From: an uncultured Candidatus Saccharibacteria bacterium
GTDB taxonomy: Bacteria; Patescibacteriota; Saccharimonadia; Saccharimonadales; Saccharimonadaceae
NCBI GenBank assembly: GCA_938038145.1
Contig: CALHQU010000038.1
Location: 1 to 27,417 of the forward strand
Reading direction: 5' to 3'
DNA length: 27,417 bases
The notes under the pieces are model-generated. The model was not told the DNA's origin. It was given only the letters and a program-made list of their open reading frames with translations, and made no database searches. Below, piece after piece: positions 21,490-27,417 of this stretch (the first letter of the stretch is position 1; each line of letters opens with the position of its first letter). The position numbers were made by a program, and so were the translations under genes.

Positions 21490-22398
21490 CTATTTATTTA
21501 CCTTGTCTGCCAATATAATTCCTAGGTCGTTTAATTCACTCTTAATTTCGCCCTCTTCTGCTATTTTTTGTAGTCCCGAAGACCATTCGCGAGCAGTCTT
21601 CTGTATCGCAGTAAGAGTATCGTAAAAATCACTGATATAGTTAGAGTCGTATTTTTTGTAGTCAGATTTCATTTCAGCAACTTTTGGCAACATTTCTTCA
21701 AGTTTTTCCAATTGAGCAGTAAAGTCCTTGACGAATTTCTTGTTGTGTTCATTCTTAATGTCTGCACCCTTAAGATCCTGTCGAGCTTTCTTAACCGCAC
21801 TCTCTAAGGTAGATATATTAGAACTGTTGCTGCTGTCAGAAAAATCAGCTACTGCTGGAAGTATCTTTCCGTAAACTTCATCAAAGGCATCTATAGCATC
21901 GTTAAACTTACCTAGCTTATTTTTCAAAGCATCATACTTTTCACGAACCTCTTTGTCGCCAGTGACGGCTTTCATCTTGCCGATCTCAGTTAATTGATTA
22001 TTGACTTCTTCCTTTGTTGAAGCAAGTTTCTTGCGAGTAGACTCTAACGAAGACTTGGTTTCTGAGGTAGAAACATATGAAAGTGATATAGAAGTCTCGT
22101 TGTATACTTTAATCACATCATTCAACTTTTCTCCAGCAGCTTTATAATCCGCCTTGCTTGGACCACTTAGCAGTAAGACAGCCAGGACTACACCAACGAT
22201 AATTACGACTAGTCCAATTATTCCGCCGATGATTCCCCACATGGCACCTTTGCTCATTTTCTTTTTTGGTGGCATTTGGTATGGAGTTCCCATGACTGGT
22301 TGTTGTGGTTGAGGCTGCTGAGTCTGAGGCTTCTGTGGAGCCTGCTGGAATTGCGGCTGAGGCGGCACTTGAGGTTTGTTGTTGTTACTATTGTCCAT
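21490..22398 (-). CDS. Anchored coiled-coil protein of unknown function
   Basis: A 302-residue protein with three parts: a Gln/Pro-rich low-complexity cytoplasmic N terminus (1-45), a Lys-rich junction and Gly/Val/Ile-rich transmembrane helix (about 51-78), and an extracellular part of about 220 residues that is Lys/Glu/Leu-rich and probably helical coiled coil. It has no cysteines, LPxTG motif or catalytic motif I can see. The N-terminal PPQPQ and PQQP runs make it a possible EF-P client. Shine-Dalgarno AGGAGG lies 7 nt before the ATG. It is transcribed alone, from a promoter inside the end of pnp to the terminator at 21444-21470. I do not recognise a named family. Confidence 0.85.
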   Translation of the reverse strand: MDNSNNNKPQVPPQPQFQQAPQKPQTQQPQPQQPVMGTPYQMPPKKKMSKGAMWGIIGGIIGLVVIIVGVVLAVLLLSGPSKADYKAAGEKLNDVIKVYNETSISLSYVSTSETKSSLESTRKKLASTKEEVNNQLTEIGKMKAVTGDKEVREKYDALKNKLGKFNDAIDAFDEVYGKILPAVADFSDSSNSSNISTLESAVKKARQDLKGADIKNEHNKKFVKDFTAQLEKLEEMLPKVAEMKSDYKKYDSNYISDFYDTLTAIQKTAREWSSGLQKIAEEGEIKSELNDLGIILADKVNK

Positions 22399-22428
22399 AA
22401 ATTTTCCTCCTAAAATTACGCTTTTGCT

Positions 22429-22458
22429 ATTATATATTTACAAACCAATCATCGTCAA
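22429..22458 (-). promoter_or_regulatory. Promoter of the anchored coiled-coil gene
   Basis: TTGACG (22458-22453), 18-nt spacer, TATAAT (22434-22429). The -35 lies within the last codons of pnp. The start near 22422 gives a leader of about 24 nt with AGGAGG. Confidence 0.65.
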
Positions 22459-24555
22459 ATTAATCTTACCGCGCTCGTCAATTCCAGTGATTTTCACGCG
22501 AACGGTTTGCCCTTCTTTCACGACATCAGTCACTTTTTCAACTCGACGTTCCGCCAATTTCGAAATATGAACCATTCCGTCAACACCAGGAAGTATATTC
22601 ACAAACGCGCCAAAATCTTTAATGCCGACGACCTTACCTTCGTAAATCTTGCCAACTTCTGGCTCTTCAACCAGATCCTTAATCCAGTTCATAGCCTTTT
22701 CAATTGACGCGCCGTCTGGGCTAGCCACAGTAATCAAACCATCTTCCTTAATATCAATCTCAGCGCCAGTTTCCGAAGTGATCTTATTGATCGTCTCGCC
22801 GCCCTTACCAATAATCACGCCAATCTTATCTGGGTCAATCTTAATCTTCTCAATTCGTGGCGCATACGGACTGAGCGACTCACGAGGCCCTGGAAGCACA
22901 CTAAGCATATGTTCCAAAATGTGTGCGCGACCCGCTTTACTCTGCTCAATTGCTTGACGCAATACCGCCACTGGTAGCCCATGAACCTTCATATCCATTT
23001 GAAGAGCCGTAATACCCTTTGAAGTTCCAGTTACCTTAAAGTCCATATCGCCAGCAAAGTCCTCAGCATCAGCGATATCGCTCAACACATACGGAGTATC
23101 GCCGTCCATCATTAAGCCCATCGCAATTCCACTCACGGGAGCCGAAATTGGCACACCGGCGTCCATCAACGCCAAACAACTAGAACAGGTTGCCGCCATC
23201 GAAGTCGAACCGTTCTGGCTCATGATCTCAGTAACTGAGCGAATAGCGTATGGAAAATCCTCTTCAGTTGGCAAAACTGGGAGCAAGGCACGTTCCGCCA
23301 AATATCCGTGACCAATCTCACGTCGACCTGGACTACCCATTCGCTTGACCTCACCAACTGTATAGCCCGGCGCATTGTAATGATGCATATAACGTCGCTC
23401 ACCGTCGGTAATTTCCATAGTGTCAATCAATTGCGAATAACTAAGCGGCGCCAAAGTCACAATATTCATCCCCTGAGTTACGCCACGCGTAAATAAGCTG
23501 GAACCGTGAGCGCGCGGCAAGAATCCAACTTCCGAGCTGAGCGGACGAATCTCGGTCAATTGTCGACCGTCAGGACGAACTCGTTCAGCAACAATTCCCC
23601 GACGAACATCTTTATGTAAAGCCAAAGTAAACGCTTCGTCGTAATCGCCACGAACTTCGCTATATTCTTCCTCATCCAGCCCCAATTTTTCCGCCATCGC
23701 CTCATGGAACTCAGCGCGAATTTCGCTTATCATTTCATTGCGCTCTGGATATGGACGACGGATTTTCTCACCAAATTTCCCATCAGCCCACGCGTTAACC
23801 GTTTGCTGAATTGATTCGTCTGGCAAAATTAAATCGTATTCCTGCTGTACTGGCGCAACTTTTTCCGCCAATTCGCGTTGCAAGGCAATCGCTGGCTGCA
23901 TCATCTGGTGAGCCCACGCCATCGCATCAACAATTACATCCTCCGAAACTTCTTTAGCGCCAGCCTCGACCATTGTTATACCGCTTTCAATACCAGCCAC
24001 AACCAAATCAAGATCTGACTTTTCGCGCTCTTCCGGAGTCAAGAACGCCTTAAATTCGCCATTGACTCGACCCACGCGCAAACCAGCCACTGGACCGTCA
24101 AACGGCGTGCCAGTTAACATTAACGCACTAGACGCAGCGATCATCGCAATCACATCTGGGCGGAAACTCGGATCCATACTCAAAACAGTCGCGACGACTT
24201 GGATTTCCTGTCGATAACCCTTCGGGAAAAGCGGACGAATCGGACGATCAATCAATCGACCAATCAACACAGCTTCATCGCTTGGACGACCTTCGCGCTT
24301 GATAAATCGACTGCCAGAAATCTTACCTGCTGCATAAAACTTTTCTTCGTAATCAATCGATAATGGAAAATAATCCAATTGTACTGGACGCGGACTAACT
24401 TGAGCGCTGCCCAAAACTACAGTGTCGCCATAGCGCACCAAAACACTACCAGTCGTCCTAAAACCGACGCGATTCACCTCTAAAGTCAGCGGCCGACCAC
24501 AAAAATCAGTGGTAACACTAAAAATCTCCTTGCCGCTTGGATTGATAATACTCAT
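22438..24555 (-). CDS. pnp: Polynucleotide phosphorylase
   Basis: The 705-residue product has the full PNPase plan: first RNase PH domain (about 10-140), helical linker, second RNase PH domain (about 310-540, with GSTSMAATCSSCLALMDAGV and DFAGDMDFKVTGT carrying catalytic aspartates), KH domain (GVIIGKGGETINKI, from 579) and C-terminal S1 domain (about 637-705). It degrades RNA 3' to 5' with phosphate in a trimeric ring. The start at 24555 is chosen because AAAGGAG lies 6 nt before MSIINPSGKE; the in-frame ATG at 24603 has no such site and adds a non-family N terminus. It is the usual downstream neighbour of rpsO, but here a sortase gene separates them. Confidence 0.97.
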   Translation of the reverse strand: MSIINPSGKEIFSVTTDFCGRPLTLEVNRVGFRTTGSVLVRYGDTVVLGSAQVSPRPVQLDYFPLSIDYEEKFYAAGKISGSRFIKREGRPSDEAVLIGRLIDRPIRPLFPKGYRQEIQVVATVLSMDPSFRPDVIAMIAASSALMLTGTPFDGPVAGLRVGRVNGEFKAFLTPEEREKSDLDLVVAGIESGITMVEAGAKEVSEDVIVDAMAWAHQMMQPAIALQRELAEKVAPVQQEYDLILPDESIQQTVNAWADGKFGEKIRRPYPERNEMISEIRAEFHEAMAEKLGLDEEEYSEVRGDYDEAFTLALHKDVRRGIVAERVRPDGRQLTEIRPLSSEVGFLPRAHGSSLFTRGVTQGMNIVTLAPLSYSQLIDTMEITDGERRYMHHYNAPGYTVGEVKRMGSPGRREIGHGYLAERALLPVLPTEEDFPYAIRSVTEIMSQNGSTSMAATCSSCLALMDAGVPISAPVSGIAMGLMMDGDTPYVLSDIADAEDFAGDMDFKVTGTSKGITALQMDMKVHGLPVAVLRQAIEQSKAGRAHILEHMLSVLPGPRESLSPYAPRIEKIKIDPDKIGVIIGKGGETINKITSETGAEIDIKEDGLITVASPDGASIEKAMNWIKDLVEEPEVGKIYEGKVVGIKDFGAFVNILPGVDGMVHISKLAERRVEKVTDVVKEGQTVRVKITGIDERGKINLTMIGL

Positions 24556-24651
24556 AAAGAGCTCCTTTCTTGCGGTAGTAACAGGGATGAAATTACTTGG
24601 CAATTTAGTCGTCTCATCTCTATCACTTCCGCGTTACAAATTGCTCCTTAT

Positions 24652-24657
24652 ATTATA
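24652..24657 (-). promoter_or_regulatory. -10 box of the pnp promoter
   Basis: TATAAT on the minus strand, with no convincing -35. The start near 24645 leaves a leader of about 90 nt, which contains a possible 21-codon upstream reading frame (from 24617) ending in TGA across the pnp ATG. Confidence 0.5.
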
Positions 24658-24721
24658 CTAAAACCTCAGCCCAAACGCCAGTCACGAGCGCACTTAACAT
24701 AACCTTATTAACAGATGAGTA

Positions 24722-24730
24722 TGCTATAAT
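24722..24730 (+). promoter_or_regulatory. Leaderless promoter of the sortase gene
   Basis: Extended -10 TGCTATAAT ends 6 nt before the ATG at 24737, placing +1 on the A of the start codon. No clear -35 or Shine-Dalgarno is visible. Confidence 0.65.
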
Positions 24731-24736
24731 TTACTC

Positions 24737-25345
24737 ATGTCACTTCAGCTAGATTCAGTAAAAAATCGCCAGAAAAGCTGGAAAAGCTATATCTTAACTA
24801 TAATCGCAATCTTAATGATTCTTGGTGGAGTTTATTTGCTTGTCCTCATCAGCACGCCCCTTATTTTGTCGCAAAACATCAACCCAAAAGACAACCACAC
24901 CACTCAGCTCATCACTAAAACTGAGAATAAAATTACCGAAAATCGACTTTACATACCGAAAATCGACATAAATTTGCCTTATAGTACTGGCGGCGCCGAA
25001 ACAATGGAACATGGTGCGTGGTGGCGTAAACCAGAAAACGGCAACCCAAAAGATGGCGGCAATTTTGTCTTATCTGCACACCGTTTTATTATGGGCCTAA
25101 CTCCTCAGCAGACGCTCAGAAAATCGCCTTTTTATAATATCGATAAATTGACCGTCGGCGATGAAATTATCATTGACTATAACGGCGTGCGTTACAATTA
25201 CGTCATCAGCGAAAAACAAAGCGTTAAACCAGATGCCGTGGAAATCGAACAGCGCACAGATCAGCCGCAATTAACTCTTTATTCCTGCACTTTGGGCGGC
25301 GCAAACGACGGACGAGATGTGATTATCGCCAAATTGAAAAAATAG
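24737..25345 (+). CDS. Sortase-family transpeptidase
   Basis: The 202-residue product has an N-terminal signal anchor (about 18-43), a short stalk and a sortase beta-barrel. The catalytic triad is visible: His115 in VLSAHRF, Cys184 in TLYSC and Arg193 in DGRDVIIAK. SPFYNIDKLTVGDEI resembles class C/D/E enzymes; I cannot assign a class. It would join sorting-signal proteins to the cell wall or to each other. No protein in the window has an LPxTG-type tail, so its substrates lie elsewhere. It is on the opposite strand to both neighbours, splitting rpsO from pnp, and it has its own leaderless promoter. Confidence 0.92.
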   Translation: MSLQLDSVKNRQKSWKSYILTIIAILMILGGVYLLVLISTPLILSQNINPKDNHTTQLITKTENKITENRLYIPKIDINLPYSTGGAETMEHGAWWRKPENGNPKDGGNFVLSAHRFIMGLTPQQTLRKSPFYNIDKLTVGDEIIIDYNGVRYNYVISEKQSVKPDAVEIEQRTDQPQLTLYSCTLGGANDGRDVIIAKLKK

Positions 25346-25355
25346 CCAGAACAAC

Positions 25356-25384
25356 AAAAATCCCCTTTTCGTCAAAGGGGATTT
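25356..25384. terminator. Terminator shared by rpsO (minus) and the sortase (plus)
   Basis: A perfect 11-bp stem, AAATCCCCTTT with AAAGGGGATTT, around a TCGTC loop. On the minus strand it runs into TTTTT, a good terminator for rpsO; on the plus strand the tail is weaker (TTTAAGCAG). Confidence 0.82.
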
Positions 25385-25403
25385 AAGCAGTTTTTAACGT
25401 AAA

Positions 25404-25670
25404 TTATTTACGCAAACCTAACTTGGCAACAACTGCTTTGTAACTCTCAAAATCAGTTCGCTCCAAATATTTCAGCAAACGCTTGCGCTTACCAACCATT
25501 TGGATCAAGCCGCGACGAGCCATGAAGTCGTGCTTGTTTGATTGAAGGTGTTCCGTCACTTCTTTGATACGAGCCGTCAAAACTGACACCTGAGCTTGTG
25601 GGCTACCGACGTCGTTTTTATTGACCTGAGTCAAAGCAATTGCTTTCGCTTTATTCTCTTTGCTAATCAT
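25404..25670 (-). CDS. rpsO: Ribosomal protein uS15
   Basis: An 88-residue S15, nearly the usual 89: VNKNDVGSPQAQVSVLTARI, then LTEHL-like VTEHLQSNKHDFMARRGLI, then MVGKRKRLLKYLE, and a C-terminal AKLGLRK. It binds the 16S central domain early in assembly. A strong promoter (25680-25708) lies between it and truB. The start is only about 3 nt downstream of the predicted transcription start, and no Shine-Dalgarno is visible. Confidence 0.98.
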   Translation of the reverse strand: MISKENKAKAIALTQVNKNDVGSPQAQVSVLTARIKEVTEHLQSNKHDFMARRGLIQMVGKRKRLLKYLERTDFESYKAVVAKLGLRK

Positions 25671-25679
25671 AGCTCTGTA

Positions 25680-25708
25680 ATTATACCAAGCTTCTCTGTT
25701 TTTTGCAA
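25680..25708 (-). promoter_or_regulatory. Promoter of rpsO
   Basis: TTGCAA (25708-25703), 17-nt spacer, extended -10 TGGTATAAT (TATAAT at 25685-25680). It lies directly after the truB stop codon. The leader is predicted at about 3 nt, too short for autoregulation by leader folding as in E. coli rpsO. Confidence 0.75.
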
Positions 25709-26365
25709 TTAGCTAGTAATTCCGAAGTCCGCCAGAGTCTTTGCCTGATCAATAGAATAGTCGGCAATTTTCGTACGACGCAGATTTTCACAATACGCGC
25801 CCGTCCCTAGTTTCTCACCAATATCAACCGCCAACGTTCGGATATAAGTTCCGCTTGAAACGTGAGCTCTAATCTTTAATTTGGGATATTCGTATGCCAA
25901 TAGTTCCAACGAGTAAATTTCTATCACACGCTTAGGAATCTCAATTTGTTTACCTTCGCGTGCCAATTTATACGCTCTTTCACCGTTAATTTTTATTGCG
26001 CTAAAAATCGGCGGCGTCTGCTCAATTTTTCCCACAAATTGACCGATTACCCACTGAACTTCTTCCAAACTCGGCTCATAATCAGACACATCAGTAATTT
26101 CGCCTTCCGGGTCGCCCGTTGAACTATTCTTACCCAGAATAATTTCTGCCTCGTACCACTTATCTAACTTAGTGAAAGTTTCAGCTTCGCGGCATTTCTT
26201 TCCAGTCACAATAATCATTAGCCCAGTAGCAAACGGATCAAGCGTACCTGTGTGACCAACCTTCACCTTCTTTCCCGCCTGATTAGATAAAACTCGTCGC
26301 AAGCGCGCTACCACCCCAAAGCTAGTCATTCCCTGAGGTTTGTCTATGAGAATCGTTTCGTCCAT
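25709..26365 (-). CDS. truB: TruB, tRNA pseudouridine-55 synthase (short form)
   Basis: The 218-residue product has the TruB catalytic core: ILIDKPQGMTSF, then GHTGTLDPFATGLM with the catalytic Asp43, then QTPPIFSAIKINGERAYKLAREG and SSGTYIRTLAVDIG. It makes pseudouridine 55 in the T loop of tRNAs. E. coli and B. subtilis TruB are about 310 residues; this one ends soon after the core and lacks the C-terminal PUA-like domain. The start is the ATG at 26365, 3 nt after the upstream stop, with AGGA about 9 nt before it; a TTG at 26368 adds only one residue. Confidence 0.95.
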   Translation of the reverse strand: MDETILIDKPQGMTSFGVVARLRRVLSNQAGKKVKVGHTGTLDPFATGLMIIVTGKKCREAETFTKLDKWYEAEIILGKNSSTGDPEGEITDVSDYEPSLEEVQWVIGQFVGKIEQTPPIFSAIKINGERAYKLAREGKQIEIPKRVIEIYSLELLAYEYPKLKIRAHVSSGTYIRTLAVDIGEKLGTGAYCENLRRTKIADYSIDQAKTLADFGITS

Positions 26366-26368
26366 CAA

Positions 26369-27417
26369 CTATTGTCCTGGAATGTGGAATTGCGCTGGAT
26401 TGAAGTCTGCGTTTTGAGCTGGCTGAGTTGGCATCGCGGTGATCGGCGCAGGCGCTGGAGCTTGCGGAGCGGCTACTGGCTCAGGAGCCACCCCTAGCGG
26501 TGCAATCTGTGGCAATCCATTTACATCAACACCTGTAGGCGCTGGCGGCATTGGTGGCAAAGCGCCGAAATCTGGCATTGCTGGCGGCATTGGTAAATCG
26601 AAACTTGGAATGCTATTTTCAGGATTTGTTATTGCTGGCTCAATTGGCGCAATCGGCTGACTCGGAGCTGGCACCACTGGATTATTCAATTGATTTGTGT
26701 CGTTGGTAATTGCCGAAATAATCGACTCTTCAGATTGCGGTGCAACAGGTATCGTCGACAATTTTTGCTCAGCGGCGTTAGTTGTCGCGAACGGGTCAAT
26801 CTTTGGTGGCTCATCAGACGCGCCCATAGCCGCATTTAACGGAGTATCGCCAAACGACGGCGTACTATCACCCACATATTTACCGTGCGTCAAAATGGTT
26901 TTGTTTTGATCGCTAGCCAATTCCCTAATCTTATCCTCGGCAGCCTGTGTAGTCGTTGCGTTCAGAGTGCCACCCATCAGTGGAGTTTCCTCAAAAGAAA
27001 GTTCTCCCTTTGAAACTATTTTTTCACTCGGCTTTTCTTCCTCAGTTTGTGGCTCTTCCTTTATCGGCTCAATTTTAGCCAATTTCTCTTCAGCAATCCT
27101 AGCAGACTCTTCTTGCTTTTCCTTCGCCGTTTGTTCAGCTACTTCATCAACATCGCCCTTCTTTTCGTGGCTAATCGACAAAGTTCCGTCCGCGTGTACA
27201 ATTTCCTCATCTTTCTCTACTTCTTCAGTTTTATCCTCTGAAGCTTCTTTTTTTTCTGGAGATTTTTCTTCGATCTTTTCAATCTTCTGCGGCTTGTCCT
27301 CTACTTCGCTCTCTGCAATCTTTGAAACCACCAATTGCTGATTTGCGCCAGCCGCCATAAGTTCTGCGGCCGTAGTCATAACCTTTGACGATGTATTTCC
27401 ATTGCTAAACCTCTCAG
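26369..27417 (-). CDS. DHH-family phosphoesterase (NrnA-like), C-terminal end with a long acidic, proline-rich tail; runs off the right edge
   Basis: The reading frame stays open to the right edge, so the ATG at 27379 is internal. The residues at the edge, ERFSNGNTSSKVM then TTAAELMAAGANQ, resemble the C-terminal DHHA1 part of NrnA-type nanoRNase/pAp phosphatase proteins (FSNTT...AAELMxxGA). The following 320 residues are unlike the family: Lys/Glu-rich (about 25-130 of the visible part), then increasingly Pro/Ala-rich (APAPITAMPTQPAQ), ending HIPGQ, and probably disordered. The order nrnA-like, truB, rpsO, pnp is widespread in bacteria and supports the assignment. The enzyme core and true start lie outside the window. 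truB starts 3 nt after its stop. Confidence 0.75.
   Translation of the reverse strand, partial: ERFSNGNTSSKVMTTAAELMAAGANQQLVVSKIAESEVEDKPQKIEKIEEKSPEKKEASEDKTEEVEKDEEIVHADGTLSISHEKKGDVDEVAEQTAKEKQEESARIAEEKLAKIEPIKEEPQTEEEKPSEKIVSKGELSFEETPLMGGTLNATTTQAAEDKIRELASDQNKTILTHGKYVGDSTPSFGDTPLNAAMGASDEPPKIDPFATTNAAEQKLSTIPVAPQSEESIISAITNDTNQLNNPVVPAPSQPIAPIEPAITNPENSIPSFDLPMPPAMPDFGALPPMPPAPTGVDVNGLPQIAPLGVAPEPVAAPQAPAPAPITAMPTQPAQNADFNPAQFHIPGQ

Noticed and set aside
15874..24717. An exact 14-bp match, CTTATTAACAGATG, upstream of ftsK (15874-15887) and upstream of the sortase (24704-24717)
   Set aside because: One or two 14-bp matches are expected by chance in 27 kb, and the two copies stand differently relative to their genes' promoters.
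7062..25345. Sortase substrates among the window's surface proteins
   Set aside because: Neither the 978-residue nor the 302-residue protein has an LPxTG-like motif with a C-terminal hydrophobic tail.
26439..27341. Glycine- and serine-rich plus-strand frames opposite the DHH tail
   Set aside because: They are the antisense of proline/alanine- and lysine/glutamate-rich coding sequence, which naturally gives Gly- and Ser/Phe-rich shadows.
1..27417. Mobile elements, CRISPR repeats, toxin-antitoxin or phage defence islands
   Set aside because: I saw no transposase, integrase, repeat array or terminal repeats; gene content and order are core chromosomal.

Overview
The window looks like chromosomal core sequence from a Candidatus Saccharibacteria (TM7, Patescibacteria/CPR) genome. 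I infer this from the style of the proteins, recognised from memory rather than by a search. Other points fit: a type IV pilus operon with no secretin, as expected for a single-membrane cell; compact genes that often overlap by 1-8 nt; and UGA used as a normal stop (for example the pilM/pilN ATGA overlap), which argues against the UGA-recoding CPR lineages. No rRNA, tRNA, CRISPR array, IS element or prophage is visible. No gap between genes exceeds 300 nt, so there is almost no unexplained space.

Layout. (1) 1-7017, minus strand: a type IV pilus operon in the order pilM, pilN, pilO, a 76-residue membrane peptide, pilB, pilT, pilC, then a major-pilin-like gene cut by the left edge that has its own promoter. 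(2) 7062-9998, minus: a 978-residue anchored, cysteine-paired surface protein. Its promoter lies back to back with that of ychF (10043-11122, plus). (3) 11112-15844, minus: tlyA, efp, rpsR, ssb, rpsF and ftsK, covering ribosome, translation and division functions. (4) 15950-18109, minus: ribonuclease J. (5) 18252-20763, minus: a two-gene unit with an Rrf2-type regulator upstream of a YhgE/Pip membrane protein. (6) 20848-22398, minus: a family-4-like uracil-DNA glycosylase that lacks most iron-sulphur ligands, and an anchored coiled-coil protein of unknown role. (7) 22438-27417: the widespread bacterial order nrnA-like DHH phosphoesterase, truB, rpsO, pnp on the minus strand, interrupted between rpsO and pnp by a plus-strand sortase gene.

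How it works together. Regions 3, 4 and 7 are housekeeping RNA, translation and division genes. Regions 1, 2, 5, 6 and the sortase build or remodel the cell surface, which suits an epibiont that must grip a host cell.

The most striking non-coding signal is promoter architecture. Several first or lone genes (ychF, sortase, UDG, the 978-residue protein, and less exactly rpsO, ftsK and pilM) have a TATAAT-like -10 box 6-11 nt before the ATG and no clear Shine-Dalgarno sequence, so their mRNAs should be leaderless or nearly so. Most operon-internal genes, and genes with longer leaders, have good AGGAGG-type sites. Many of the -10 boxes are extended (TGnTATAAT), and three promoters share the -35 TTGCAA. 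No clearly new multi-gene system stands out; the best leads are the leaderless divergent promoter, the tandem ftsK promoters, the iron-sulphur-less UDG, the cysteine-paired surface protein and the Arg32 EF-P.
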